Below are positions 22,298 to 30,206 of a DNA stretch of 31,592 nucleotides, piece by piece (the first letter of the stretch is position 1; each line of letters starts with the position of its first letter). Made by a program: the position numbers and the translations under genes. This DNA is from Firmicutes bacterium CAG:124. GTDB lineage: Bacteria; Bacillota; Clostridia; Oscillospirales; Oscillospiraceae. The notes under the pieces were generated by a model. That model was not told where the DNA came from, made no database searches, and saw only the letters and a list, made by a program, of their open reading frames with translations. The DNA lies in the NCBI GenBank assembly GCA_000432135.1, contig HF990581.1:1-31592 (forward strand), read 5' to 3'.

Positions 22298-23562
22298 TAT
22301 ACTTCCTCTATTACATACTGACGCAGTTTGCCGAATAAGGTTTCGTCCAGCACAGCGTCGATCTGAATTCCGTTGTCTGTATACTCGCTGGAGAGCACCT
22401 GCGCCGTATCATGGAGCGCGGCGACCATGCCGCCCTGCTGATACGGAAGGAGCAGCTTTACGCGGTGCTTTCCGCGTCCGAGCTGCGTCTCGATGGCCTC
22501 CCTGAGCGCGTCCAGCCCATAGCCGCTCGCCGCCGAGATCGCGACCTTGTCGCTCCCGCGTGGAATTTCGTCGTCCGGGACAAGATCACACTTGTTATAG
22601 CATTCCAGAACGGGCGTGCCGGGCTTTGCCAGCTCCGCGATCAGGCGGTTCACGACCGCGATATGATCCTCGCGCTCCGGGTCGGCGCTGTCGATGACGT
22701 GGACGAGCAGGTCTGCGTATTCCAGCTCCTCAAGCGTGGCGCGGAACGCTTCGACCAGATGGTGCGGCAGCTTCGCGATAAAGCCGACCGTGTCCGACAG
22801 CAGCGCCTGACACGTATCGGAGACGGTCAGCTGCCGTGTCGTGGTGTCGAGCGTGTCGAACAGGCGGTTATTCGCCGGGATATCAGAGCCCGTGAGCGCG
22901 TTCAGAAGCGTCGATTTGCCTGCGTTCGTATAGCCGACGAGCGCCACGACGGGCAGCTCGTTTTTCTGCCGCCTGCGCCGCTGTTCGGCGCGGGTCTTGC
23001 GCACGAGTTCGAGATTTTCGCGCAGCTTCTGGATGCGCGAACGGATATAGCGCTTATCGGTTTCCAGCTGCGTTTCGCCGGGGCCTCTCGTGCCGATGCC
23101 GCCGCCGAGACGGCCCATTTCCTCGTTCCAGACCGTGAGCCGGGGCAGATAATACTGATACTGTGCCAGCTCGACCTGAAGCTTGCCTTCACGCGTTTTG
23201 GCGCGCTGGGCGAAGATATCAAGAATGAGCGCACTGCGGTCGAGCACGGTCGTTTTTAAAATATCTTCCAGCGTCCGCGTCTGCGAGGGGGTCAGGTCAT
23301 TGTCGAAAATGACCATGTTCGCGCCCGTTTCCAGCACGAGCTGGCGGACCTCCTCGGCCTTGCCCTCGCCGATGAACGAGCGGGGATCGGGCGTGTGCTT
23401 GTTTTGCAGGACCTTTCCGGCGCACTCGCCGCCTGCGGTATTGAGAAGGGCCTCCAGCTCGTCCAGCGTCGTCTCGGTCGCAGTCTCTTCCTTTGTGAAG
23501 CAGTCCGCGTTGAGGCCCACGAGCACGGCCCGGTCGATCGTTTTTCGGTTCAGTTCTTCCAT
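22297..23562 (-). CDS. hflX: ribosome-associated GTPase HflX
   Basis: This 421-residue GTPase binds and splits stalled 70S ribosomes. The N-terminal HflX domain (about 1-195) contains the RLGGGIGTRGPGETQLETD linker motif and a basic helix. The G domain follows with G1 GYTNAGKST (210-218), G2 within DTTTRQ, G3 DTVGF (257-261) and G4 NKCD. A C-terminal domain of about 60 residues closes the protein. The upstream ribosome site is weak (GGAAATGG). It is the first gene of a two-gene unit with yigZ. Confidence 0.95.
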   Translation of the reverse strand: MEELNRKTIDRAVLVGLNADCFTKEETATETTLDELEALLNTAGGECAGKVLQNKHTPDPRSFIGEGKAEEVRQLVLETGANMVIFDNDLTPSQTRTLEDILKTTVLDRSALILDIFAQRAKTREGKLQVELAQYQYYLPRLTVWNEEMGRLGGGIGTRGPGETQLETDKRYIRSRIQKLRENLELVRKTRAEQRRRRQKNELPVVALVGYTNAGKSTLLNALTGSDIPANNRLFDTLDTTTRQLTVSDTCQALLSDTVGFIAKLPHHLVEAFRATLEELEYADLLVHVIDSADPEREDHIAVVNRLIAELAKPGTPVLECYNKCDLVPDDEIPRGSDKVAISAASGYGLDALREAIETQLGRGKHRVKLLLPYQQGGMVAALHDTAQVLSSEYTDNGIQIDAVLDETLFGKLRQYVIEEV

Positions 23563-23603
23563 AAATCCATTTCCGTCAGTTTCTTACAAATTGCGACAAG
23601 CAT

Positions 23604-23636
23604 GAAAAAAGCCCGCACCGATACGCGGTGCGGACT
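23604..23636 (-). terminator. Rho-independent terminator of rpmE
   Basis: CCGCACCG (23613-23620) pairs with CGGTGCGG (23626-23633) around a five-base loop. On the minus strand the stem is followed by six T's, a few bases after the rpmE stop. Confidence 0.88.
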
Positions 23637-23642
23637 GTCTTC

Positions 23643-23843
23643 TTACTTCAGGCCGTATTTCTTGTTGAAACGGTCGACACGTCCACCGGTGTCAACAAGC
23701 TTCTGCTTGCCGGTGTAGAACGGGTGACACTTGGAGCAAATTTCAACCTTGATGTCCTTTTTGGTAGAACCAGTCTCAATAACTGCACCACACGCGCATC
23801 TGATAGTAGTCTGTTCGTACTTGGGATGGATACCTTCCTTCAT
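23643..23843 (-). CDS. rpmE: 50S ribosomal protein L31 (zinc-binding form)
   Basis: This 66-residue protein is L31 of the large ribosomal subunit. It is of the C+ type: Cys16 and Cys18 (CACG) and Cys36 and Cys39 (CSKC) form a zinc site. The start MKEGIHPKY is typical of the family. GAGAGGTG lies before the ATG at 23843; longer in-frame starts are not supported. It is monocistronic, with its own promoter and terminator. Confidence 0.97.
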   Translation of the reverse strand: MKEGIHPKYEQTTIRCACGAVIETGSTKKDIKVEICSKCHPFYTGKQKLVDTGGRVDRFNKKYGLK

Positions 23844-23907
23844 GAGTTTCACCTCTCTCATCAGATTTCTGTAAAAAGGCAGACTGCCCTTCCCTTGGTT
23901 CAAACGC
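23844..23907 (-). promoter_or_regulatory. rpmE leader, possible L31 autoregulatory element
   Basis: The predicted 5' leader of about 60 bases contains a GGCAG/CTGCC inverted repeat directly followed by five T's, which could act as a small attenuator. Leaders controlling rpmE are known in Firmicutes. I could not match this one to a defined consensus by eye. Confidence 0.3.
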
Positions 23908-23913
23908 TCGAAT

Positions 23914-23942
23914 ATAGTAGCACAGAATGTGTCAGAATGCAA
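23914..23942 (-). promoter_or_regulatory. sigma-A promoter of rpmE
   Basis: On the minus strand TTGCAT (23937-23942) and TACTAT (23914-23919) are separated by 17 bases. Confidence 0.65.
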
Positions 23943-23972
23943 GGATAATTTTCAATTTTTTTTCCGGAACGC

Positions 23973-24005
23973 AAAAAACGGCCTGCAGCCAGATGGCCGC
24001 AGGCC
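23973..24005 (-). terminator. Rho-independent terminator of the YtrA-like operon
   Basis: A 7-bp GGCCTGC/GCAGGCC stem (23980-23986 with 23999-24005), with further pairing in the loop, is followed on the minus strand by G and six T's, just after the membrane protein gene. Confidence 0.85.
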
Positions 24006-24016
24006 AGTTATGCCGC

Positions 24017-24883
24017 CTACTGGAGGTTCCGGCGTTTGCGGAGCATGAAGTAGGTGAGAAAATAGAGGATCGCGCCGAGGACAAGCTCTGCGAGCAGGGA
24101 CAGGAGCATGGTACCGTGGAAAAACTGGGCGACGGCGTGCGGAGCCTCACTGACGACCCCATTGACGACGACCATACGGCCGCCTGAAAAGACATTTTGC
24201 AGCAGGTGGTTCAGGAGGGAGCTGTCATCTGCAAGGCCTGCAAGCGTGCAGACGCCGAAGATCTGCTGCACGGCCTGAATGACAAAATAGAACACGACGG
24301 AAAGAAGCCCCTTATGGTTGGCAAAGCTGTAGCCGATGGACATGGGCGCGTAGAACAGCAGGCAGGTGACAAGCAGGCTGACGAACAGCATCGCAAAGGT
24401 CTCCAGCGCAATGGCGATGCCGTTACCGGTGTAATAGCTGCCCAGCTCGCGCAGTCCGGATATAAAGTTGTTATATAGCTCTGTTGACACGCCGCCCTGC
24501 CAGATCACGATGGCGAGGGCAAGCAGCTCCGCCGCAAACGTGAAGAGGAAAAAGAGCGCGGCGGTAATCAGCTTCGACCAGAGCAGGCTGTGGACACCGA
24601 CGGGAAGCGTGAACATGAGATAGCCCTCGTCGGTAAGGAAGTTCTGGTGGAAGCGCTTGATCATCAGAACGGTGGAGAAGACCATCACGCCAAGACCCGC
24701 CAGCACATAGACAATGGCGAGCAGAACGCTGACAATATAGAGGACGCGCGTGGGATTCGGCACCTGCTGCAGGATCTGATTTGCGACGCGGGAAAAGACA
24801 GCCAGCAGCAAGAGCGCGCCGAACAGCGGCGCCATCAGACGGCCTGTGGCGCGGAACTCGTGTTTGATCAGTTTTCCCAGCAT
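24017..24883 (-). CDS. ABC transporter membrane protein (ABC-2-like permease)
   Basis: This 288-residue protein has about six hydrophobic segments (approximately 17-33, 47-75, 103-129, 155-182, 193-215, 262-281) and a basic C-terminus, RKRRNLQ. The stretch DEGYLMFTLPVG after the second segment is frequent in permeases paired with YtrB-like ATPases in Clostridia. Transported substrate is unknown; such systems are often induced by cell-wall-active compounds. Its ATG lies inside the ATPase gene with a 16-base overlap, so the two subunits are coupled. Confidence 0.8.
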   Translation of the reverse strand: MLGKLIKHEFRATGRLMAPLFGALLLLAVFSRVANQILQQVPNPTRVLYIVSVLLAIVYVLAGLGVMVFSTVLMIKRFHQNFLTDEGYLMFTLPVGVHSLLWSKLITAALFFLFTFAAELLALAIVIWQGGVSTELYNNFISGLRELGSYYTGNGIAIALETFAMLFVSLLVTCLLFYAPMSIGYSFANHKGLLSVVFYFVIQAVQQIFGVCTLAGLADDSSLLNHLLQNVFSGGRMVVVNGVVSEAPHAVAQFFHGTMLLSLLAELVLGAILYFLTYFMLRKRRNLQ

Positions 24884-25572
24884 TTGAATACCTCCCGGAA
24901 CAGGGCGTCGACCGACTGGCCGCGCGTCTCGCGGATCTCCTCGCAGCTCTCGTGCAGCGCGATGTGTCCATGATCGAGGAAAATGACATCATCAAGCACC
25001 GGCTCGACATCGGCGATCAGGTGTGTGCTGATGATGACGGCAGCCTCGGGGTTATAGTTTGAAATAATGGTATGCAGGATATAATCGCGCGTGGCGGGAT
25101 CGACGCCGCCGATCGGCTCGTCGAGCAGATAGAGCTTCGCTCTGCGGCTCATGGTAAGCACGAGCTGGACCTTTTCCTTCATGCCCTTGGACATCTGACG
25201 GACGGACTGGTTGAGATCCAGACCGAGCTGCGAGAGCATCCGTTCGGCGGCTGCGCGGTCAAAATCGGCAAAGAAGTCGCCATAGAAATCAAGCAGCTGG
25301 CGCGTCTTCATCCAGGGGCTGAGCGTGATGCGGTCCGGCAGATAGGACACGACGGCGTTGGTCTGCGGTGACGGTGCTTGGCCGCCGATCAGCACTTCTC
25401 CGCTGGTGGGCTGCAGCAGCCCCATGGCAAGCTTGATCAGGGTGGATTTTCCGCTGCCGTTTGGCCCAAGCAGGCCAACGATACGGCCGGGTTCGAGCGC
25501 GAGATCGATATGGTCGAGCGCCATGGCCGCGCCATAGCGCTTTTCCAGCGCGCGGCATTCAAAGATCGGCAT
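24868..25572 (-). CDS. ABC transporter ATPase (YtrB-like)
   Basis: This 234-residue cytoplasmic ATPase carries Walker A GPNGSGKST (about 36-44), signature MSKGMKEKVQL, Walker B LYLLDEPIGGVDP and the H-loop STHLI. It powers the membrane protein encoded next. The ATG at 25572 has GGAGG nine bases upstream and overlaps the regulator gene by 14 bases; a longer frame to 25707 is low-complexity and inside that gene. The three-gene order regulator-ATPase-permease is that of YtrA-type antibiotic-responsive operons. Confidence 0.9.
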   Translation of the reverse strand: MPIFECRALEKRYGAAMALDHIDLALEPGRIVGLLGPNGSGKSTLIKLAMGLLQPTSGEVLIGGQAPSPQTNAVVSYLPDRITLSPWMKTRQLLDFYGDFFADFDRAAAERMLSQLGLDLNQSVRQMSKGMKEKVQLVLTMSRRAKLYLLDEPIGGVDPATRDYILHTIISNYNPEAAVIISTHLIADVEPVLDDVIFLDHGHIALHESCEEIRETRGQSVDALFREVFKCWEN

Positions 25573-25936
25573 GTTCCTGTTCCTCCATTTGATCGAATAG
25601 ATTGTGAATTTCCTGCTTTCCGCAGCCAAGCGCGCGCATGGCCGCGAGATACTGCCGGGTCTGCGCCTCGGCGAGCGAGCGGCGCGCAGCGGCGACGGCG
25701 GCTGCATCCTCGGTGACGAACTTGCCGGCGGTGCGCTGCGTGTAGATCAGTCCCGCGCGTTCAAGATCTGCAAAGGCGCGCTGCACGGTATTCGGATTGA
25801 CACCGGCGTCGGACGCAAGGTCACGCACCGATGGGAGCTTGCAGCCGGGCGGATAGCCGCCGGAGACAATCTGCTGCTGAAGGCGCGCAACGAGCTGCGT
25901 GTAGATGGGTTGATCGGCCTGAAATTGCCAGGACAT
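25559..25936 (-). CDS. GntR-family regulator, YtrA type
   Basis: This 125-residue protein has a GntR winged helix (about 8-75: QPIYTQLVARLQQQIVSG, LPSVRDLASDAGVNPNTVQR, AFADLERAGLIY) and only a short helical dimerisation tail, the mark of the YtrA subfamily. Such repressors usually control their own ABC transporter operon. AGGAGGTGA precedes the ATG closely. It is first in its operon, and an inverted repeat covers the promoter upstream. Confidence 0.93.
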   Translation of the reverse strand: MSWQFQADQPIYTQLVARLQQQIVSGGYPPGCKLPSVRDLASDAGVNPNTVQRAFADLERAGLIYTQRTAGKFVTEDAAAVAAARRSLAEAQTRQYLAAMRALGCGKQEIHNLFDQMEEQEHADL

Positions 25937-25955
25937 GAAGTCACCTCCTGTACTG

Positions 25956-25977
25956 CTGTATTAAGTGATTAACACAG
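25956..25977. promoter_or_regulatory. likely YtrA-type operator
   Basis: CTGTATTAA (25956-25964), four spacer bases, then TTAACACAG (25969-25977): the arms match at eight of nine positions. The site overlaps the -10 box and transcription start, where a repressor would block initiation. Confidence 0.68.
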
Positions 25978-26002
25978 TAGCACAGGAGGCGTGATTTGTC
26001 AA
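25974..26002 (-). promoter_or_regulatory. promoter of the YtrA-like operon
   Basis: On the minus strand TTGACA (25997-26002) is followed after 17 bases by TACTGT (25974-25979). The -35 box is perfect and the -10 weak. Confidence 0.65.
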
Positions 26003-26155
26003 GCGGTTTTTAGAAAATACCGCAATTTTTCATTTTTTCTTCCGGAAAATTCTATACTTCTGTTCCATTCCGGCGCAGCAGCACGTACCCGGCGCGCCAA
26101 AGAGCGTATACAGATCTGCAGCGCGGCATTCCATTGCAAGCGCGGCTCAAGATTC

Positions 26156-26193
26156 AGCGGGAGCACACACAGAGTTCTGTGCGTGCTCCCGCT
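26156..26193 (-). terminator. long hairpin after cdd, probable end of the deo operon
   Basis: An 18-bp inverted repeat with one mismatch (26156-26173 with 26176-26193) lies 17 bases past the cdd stop. It is very stable but has no T tract, so it may rely on other factors or serve to block 3' degradation. Confidence 0.55.
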
Positions 26194-26210
26194 GGTTTCA
26201 GCTTCGGAAG

Positions 26211-26621
26211 CTACTTCATATACTTGTCTGCGGTGAAGCCGTACGGCAGCATCGCGCCAAGGGATTCGGCGACATAGGTGCCGTCGCTGCGGCCCATGTA
26301 GATCATGAAGCTGGGCGCGCAGAATTCCTGCATGACCTGACGGCAGACGCCGCAGGGCGGGAAAATATCGGCGGCGTCGCCGTCCTTGCCGCCGACGACG
26401 GCGATGGCGGAAAACTCCCGCTCGCCCTCGGAGACGGCCTTGAAAAATGCGGTGCGCTCCGCGCAGTTGCTGGGGCCGTAGGCCGCGTTTTCGATGTTGC
26501 AGCCGAGATAGACCTTCCCGCTCTTTGTCAGCAGCGCCGCGCCGACCGTAAAGCCGGAGTACGGCACATAGGCGAATTTCATCGCGGCAAGCGCCTGACG
26601 GACAAGCTCTTCCGGTGTCAT
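26211..26621 (-). CDS. cdd: cytidine deaminase
   Basis: This 136-residue zinc enzyme converts cytidine and deoxycytidine to uridine and deoxyuridine. The zinc ligands and catalytic glutamate are plain: CAE (Cys53, Glu55) in NIENAAYGPSNCAERTAF and PCGVC (Cys90, Cys93). Length is that of the homotetrameric type. The ATG at 26621 has AGGGAG upstream, and the gene starts 22 bases after deoB. It is the last gene of the nucleoside salvage operon. Confidence 0.96.
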   Translation of the reverse strand: MTPEELVRQALAAMKFAYVPYSGFTVGAALLTKSGKVYLGCNIENAAYGPSNCAERTAFFKAVSEGEREFSAIAVVGGKDGDAADIFPPCGVCRQVMQEFCAPSFMIYMGRSDGTYVAESLGAMLPYGFTADKYMK

Positions 26622-26643
26622 GGGCGTTCTCCCTTCCTTCCTC

Positions 26644-27804
26644 TTAAACCAGCTCCGCAGCAAAGCTCCTCCCCGGCGTCTGGTACGGGACGCCAAGCAG
26701 CTCCGTCACGGTCGCAGCGATGTCGCAGAAGCCTGCGCGCGTGCCAAGATTGACGGGCTTTACTTTTTTGCCGAGCGCGATCATGGGGATATACTCGCGC
26801 GTGTGGTCGGTATGCTTGAGATAGCCGGGGTCGCAGCCGTGGTCGGCGGTGATGATGACGCAGTCGTCGTCTCCGAGCTTTGCAAGCAGCTCCGGCAGCC
26901 AGGTGTCAAATTCATGCAGCGCCTGTGCGTAGCCGTCCGGGTTCCTGCGGTGGCCGTAGAGCATGTCGAAATCAACGAGATTCACGAAGCACAGGCCGGT
27001 AAAGTCCCGGTCCGCGATTTCGAGCGTCTTTGCAAGGCCGTCAGTATTGCCGGAGGTGTAGGTGAACTCCGTCATGCCGCGTCCGGCGAAAATATCGTGG
27101 ATCTTGCCGACTGCGATCATATCCTGTCCGGCCTCGACAATCGCGTCGAGCATGGTCTTTGCGGGCGGCTCAAGCGAGAAATCATGGCGGCGGGACGTGC
27201 GCGTGTACGGCCATTCGCCCTCGAACGGGCGGGCGATGACGCGGCCCACGCCGTATTTGCCGACAAGAAGCTTTCGCGCGATGCGGCAGTATGCATAAAG
27301 CTGCTCAGGCGGGACGACAGATTCGTGCGCTGCGATCTGGAACACGGAATCCGCCGACGTGTAGACGATCAGATCACCGGTCTGCACGTGCTCGCGGCCA
27401 TAGTCCTTGATGACCTCGGTGCCGGAATACGGCAGGTTGCACAGCACACCCCGGCCTGTCTGCTCGGAAAACGGCTTCAGGACCTCTTCGGGGAAGCCGT
27501 GCGGGAACGTCGGCAGCGGCTGCGGCGAGACGAGGCCCGCGATCTCCCAATGGCCGATGGTCGTATCCTTGCCGCGCGAAAGCTCCTGCAGCCTCGCAAG
27601 CGCGGCCTGCGGACGGTCTGTCTTCGGCAGATAGTCCACGCCGTCCAGATTGCCGAGGCCCATGGAAATGAGGTTCGGCATGGCGAACTTCGGAGACTGG
27701 CTGCACGTGTGCAGCGTATTGGCTCCGACGTCGCCGAACTCCGCCGCGTCGGGCTCATAGCCCACGCCGCAGGAGTCAAGAACGATCAGAAATACTCGTT
27801 TCAT
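26644..27804 (-). CDS. deoB: phosphopentomutase
   Basis: This 386-residue enzyme of the alkaline-phosphatase superfamily interconverts (deoxy)ribose-1-phosphate and the 5-phosphate. Metal ligand Asp10 is in LDSCGVG, the phosphorylated threonine in GKDTTIGHWEI (about Thr81), and the second metal cluster in ITADHGCDP and HTDHTREYIP. Length is typical. It starts three bases after the deoD stop and receives that enzyme's product, passing the 5-phosphate to DeoC. Confidence 0.97.
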   Translation of the reverse strand: MKRVFLIVLDSCGVGYEPDAAEFGDVGANTLHTCSQSPKFAMPNLISMGLGNLDGVDYLPKTDRPQAALARLQELSRGKDTTIGHWEIAGLVSPQPLPTFPHGFPEEVLKPFSEQTGRGVLCNLPYSGTEVIKDYGREHVQTGDLIVYTSADSVFQIAAHESVVPPEQLYAYCRIARKLLVGKYGVGRVIARPFEGEWPYTRTSRRHDFSLEPPAKTMLDAIVEAGQDMIAVGKIHDIFAGRGMTEFTYTSGNTDGLAKTLEIADRDFTGLCFVNLVDFDMLYGHRRNPDGYAQALHEFDTWLPELLAKLGDDDCVIITADHGCDPGYLKHTDHTREYIPMIALGKKVKPVNLGTRAGFCDIAATVTELLGVPYQTPGRSFAAELV

Positions 27805-27807
27805 TGC

Positions 27808-28551
27808 TTATTTCTCCAGTTTCACAGCCGTCTCAAGCGCCAGCTTCATCATGTTCGTGAAGCCGTTCTGCCGCTCCTCGGCGGTGCAGTTTTCGTTTCG
27901 CAGCAGATGGTCGGACACCGTGCAGATGGCAAGCGCACGCTTGCCTGCGCGGGCCGCGTTCATATAGAGGGCCGCAGCCTCCATCTCGACGGCCATGACA
28001 CCCATCTTCTTCCACGCCTGATTGCCGATCCAGCCGCCAGTCATATCGCCGTCGTCGCCGTAGAAGCGGTCGGAGGACAGGATGTTGCCGACGTGATAGG
28101 GAAGCCCCAGCTCCTTGGCTGTCTCGACGCAGGTTTCAAGCATATGATAATCCGCAATGGGCGCGAACGTGCCGGGCAGATGGTACTGGCCCGCCCAGTT
28201 CGAATCCGTGCAGGCACCCTGCCCGATGACGATATCGCGCAGGTTGATATTCTCCTGCATCGCGCCGGTCGAGCCGATGCGCATGATGTTTTCCACGCCG
28301 AACACGGTATACAGCTCCCAGGAATAGATGCCGATGGACGGCATACCCATGCCGGAGGCCATGACGGAAATTTTTACGCCGTGGTACGTGCCGGTATAGC
28401 CGTGGATGCCGCGGACATTATTGACGAGAACTGCGTTTTCCAGAAAGTTTTCCGCAATGAACTTCGAGCGCAGCGGGTCGCCGGGCATGAGAACAGTCTT
28501 ACCAAAGTCGCCGGGCTTGGCATTGATATGCGGAGTCGGATAATTTGCCAT
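27808..28551 (-). CDS. deoD: purine nucleoside phosphorylase, DeoD type
   Basis: This 247-residue enzyme splits purine (deoxy)nucleosides with phosphate to free base and (deoxy)ribose-1-phosphate. Hallmarks of the hexameric DeoD family are PTPHINAKPGDFGKTVLMPG with PGDPLR, MASGMGMPSIGIYSWEL, RIGSTGAMQ and the base-binding aspartate in CTVSDH. AAAGGAACC precedes the ATG. It lies downstream of a 289-base gap holding a palindromic repeat, which may alter transcript level between deoC and deoD. Confidence 0.97.
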   Translation of the reverse strand: MANYPTPHINAKPGDFGKTVLMPGDPLRSKFIAENFLENAVLVNNVRGIHGYTGTYHGVKISVMASGMGMPSIGIYSWELYTVFGVENIMRIGSTGAMQENINLRDIVIGQGACTDSNWAGQYHLPGTFAPIADYHMLETCVETAKELGLPYHVGNILSSDRFYGDDGDMTGGWIGNQAWKKMGVMAVEMEAAALYMNAARAGKRALAICTVSDHLLRNENCTAEERQNGFTNMMKLALETAVKLEK

Positions 28552-28642
28552 AAAATTGGTTCCTTTCTATGTGTATGATGAATGAAAGCGGGAATATGCG
28601 GGTTTTTCAAATTCGCAGAGCAGTACGGATTCGCCGCAGCCC

Positions 28643-28811
28643 TGTGGGGGCCGATGCCCACATCGGCCCGTTGGGCAATCACGAATTCGCCGAAGATTCT
28701 CGTAAAAACGGTCTGTACTGCGCGGGCCGATGCGATGCCCGCAGGCTAGTTTCGAGGCGCAACCGCGCTTTGCGCGGCTCTTAGCGCCGAAGATGGGCAT
28801 CGGCCCCTACA
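28643..28811. repeat. MITE-like palindromic element between deoC and deoD
   Basis: The ends are inverted repeats: TGTGGGGGCCGATGCCCA at the left (from 28643) and the complement of TGTAGGGGCCGATGCCCATC at the right (28792-28811). The left end also forms its own 9-bp hairpin (28648-28656 with 28661-28669), and CCGCGC-TTT-GCGCGG and GCGGGC/GCCCGC stems lie inside. It encodes nothing. Terminally inverted GTAGGGGC-type ends are frequent in intergenic repeats of Clostridia, so this is probably a mobile miniature or REP-like element. Confidence 0.65.
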
Positions 28812-28840
28812 TAGCTGGCGCGGGAGCGCCTTTGGGTGCG

Positions 28841-29506
28841 TTACTGCTTCTCCGCCTCCAGCTTCTTGACGATCTTGACCACGCGGCTGGTGCCGAGGCG
28901 GGACGCGCCGAGCTCGATGAACTTTTCCGCGTCCTCCAGCGACGAAATGCCGCCGGCGGCCTTGATCTTCACGCCGGGCTTTACGTGCTTCGCGAACAGC
29001 TCCACGTCATGGAACGTCGCGCCGCCGGTGGAGAAGCCGGTGGAGGTCTTGATGTAGTCCGCGCCGGAATCGGAGACGATTTCGCACATCTTGATCTTCT
29101 CGTCGTCCGTCAGCAGGCACGTCTCGATGATGACCTTCAGAAGCTTGCCCTCGCAGTGCTGCTTGACGGCCTTGATCTCTTCGAGCAGATCGTCCCAGCG
29201 CTGGTCCTTGACCCAGCCGATGTTGATGACCATGTCGACCTCGTCCGCGCCGTTCTGGACCGCGTCGAGCGCTTCGAGGCACTTGGCCTTCGTCGTGTCG
29301 TAGCCGTTCGGGAAGCCGATGACGGTGCAGATGGGCAGCTTGTCCCCGACGTAGTCCTTCGCCTGCTTCACATAGGAAGCGGGGATGCAGACGGACGCGG
29401 TATGATACTTCATGCCGTCGTCGCAGATGGCCTTGATCTCGGCCCAGGTCGCCGTCTGGGCGAGGAGGGTGTGATCGACTTTACTGAGGATCTCGTTCAG
29501 TTCCAT
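28841..29506 (-). CDS. deoC: deoxyribose-phosphate aldolase
   Basis: This 221-residue class I aldolase cleaves 2-deoxyribose-5-phosphate to acetaldehyde and glyceraldehyde-3-phosphate. The Schiff-base lysine is K153 in YIKTSTGF, with supporting Asp91 (DEVDMVINIG) and Lys182 (VKIKAAGGI). The ATG at 29506 has AGGTGG nine bases upstream and overlaps the tdk end by 26 bases; a much longer frame to 29797 is a low-complexity overlap. It follows tdk, completing the deoxynucleoside pathway with deoD and deoB. Confidence 0.96.
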   Translation of the reverse strand: MELNEILSKVDHTLLAQTATWAEIKAICDDGMKYHTASVCIPASYVKQAKDYVGDKLPICTVIGFPNGYDTTKAKCLEALDAVQNGADEVDMVINIGWVKDQRWDDLLEEIKAVKQHCEGKLLKVIIETCLLTDDEKIKMCEIVSDSGADYIKTSTGFSTGGATFHDVELFAKHVKPGVKIKAAGGISSLEDAEKFIELGASRLGTSRVVKIVKKLEAEKQ

Positions 29507-30095
29507 GGAGAAGTTCCACCTTTCTGTGTTCGTTGATATAGTCCTGATAGCATTTATGGCACATGGCGATATAACTGTCGTTGCCGCCCAGGAAGACCTG
29601 ATCGCCCTCGGTGACGACATAGCCGTCGGGGCTGATGCGGGCGTTCGTGGTCGCCTTGCGGCCGCAGTCGCAGATGGTTTTGATCTCGGTAATGGAGTCG
29701 GCCAGCTCAAACAGCCTCCGGCTGCCGGGGAAGAGCTTCGTCTGGAAATCCGTCCGCAGGCCGAAGCACAGAACGGGCAGGTTCTCGCGGTCGACAAGCT
29801 CCCGCAGCTGATCGATCTGCTGCCCGGTCAGGAACTGACATTCATCGACAATGATCACGTCCGCCCTGCCGTGCGCGGCGTATTGTTCGCGCAGGTCGCA
29901 CTCCGGGCCGATCGCCTCGCACTGCGCCGTCAGGCCGATGCGCGAACGCAGCGTGAATTCTCCGTCGCGCCGGTCGGCGGCAGGCTTGATGAGCCAGACG
30001 CGCATCCCGCGCTCTTCGTAATTATATTTTGTAATGAGCGCCGTCGCCGTTTTGCTCGAGCCCATTGCGCCGTATTTAAAGTACAGCTTCGCCAT
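29481..30095 (-). CDS. tdk: thymidine kinase
   Basis: This 204-residue type II thymidine kinase phosphorylates thymidine with ATP. It has the P-loop GAMGSSKTATA (9-19), the DECQFL catalytic/Mg motif (Asp84, Glu85), and a four-cysteine zinc lasso (CDCG at 142-145, CHKC at 179-182). The GAMGSSKT form differs from the more common GPMFSGKS but occurs in clostridial enzymes. It is the first gene of the operon, downstream of an extended -10 promoter. Confidence 0.95.
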   Translation of the reverse strand: MAKLYFKYGAMGSSKTATALITKYNYEERGMRVWLIKPAADRRDGEFTLRSRIGLTAQCEAIGPECDLREQYAAHGRADVIIVDECQFLTGQQIDQLRELVDRENLPVLCFGLRTDFQTKLFPGSRRLFELADSITEIKTICDCGRKATTNARISPDGYVVTEGDQVFLGGNDSYIAMCHKCYQDYINEHRKVELLHGTERDPQ

Positions 30096-30127
30096 ATCCT
30101 CATCCCTTCTTTTATGGGGTATTAGTT

Positions 30128-30133
30128 ATTATA
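30128..30133 (-). promoter_or_regulatory. extended -10 promoter of the tdk-deo operon
   Basis: On the minus strand TGGTATAAT gives a perfect TATAAT with the TG extension, about 30 bases before the tdk ATG. No good -35 box lies 17 bases further, as is common for extended -10 promoters. Confidence 0.6.
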
Positions 30134-30206
30134 CCAAAACTTTTCCCCATTTGGAAGGGGCATTTTGCGTTTTTCGCCGGAAACGCTGCGGATGGCCTCC
30201 GCGCGC

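Noticed and set aside
26620..28578. Long plus-strand open frame opposite cdd, deoB and deoD (652 codons)
   Set aside because: It runs opposite three well-supported genes and shows no protein family signature.
29507..29797. 97-codon extension of deoC
   Set aside because: Low-complexity Ser/Arg/Ala sequence inside tdk; the ATG at 29506 starts the true aldolase and has AGGTGG.
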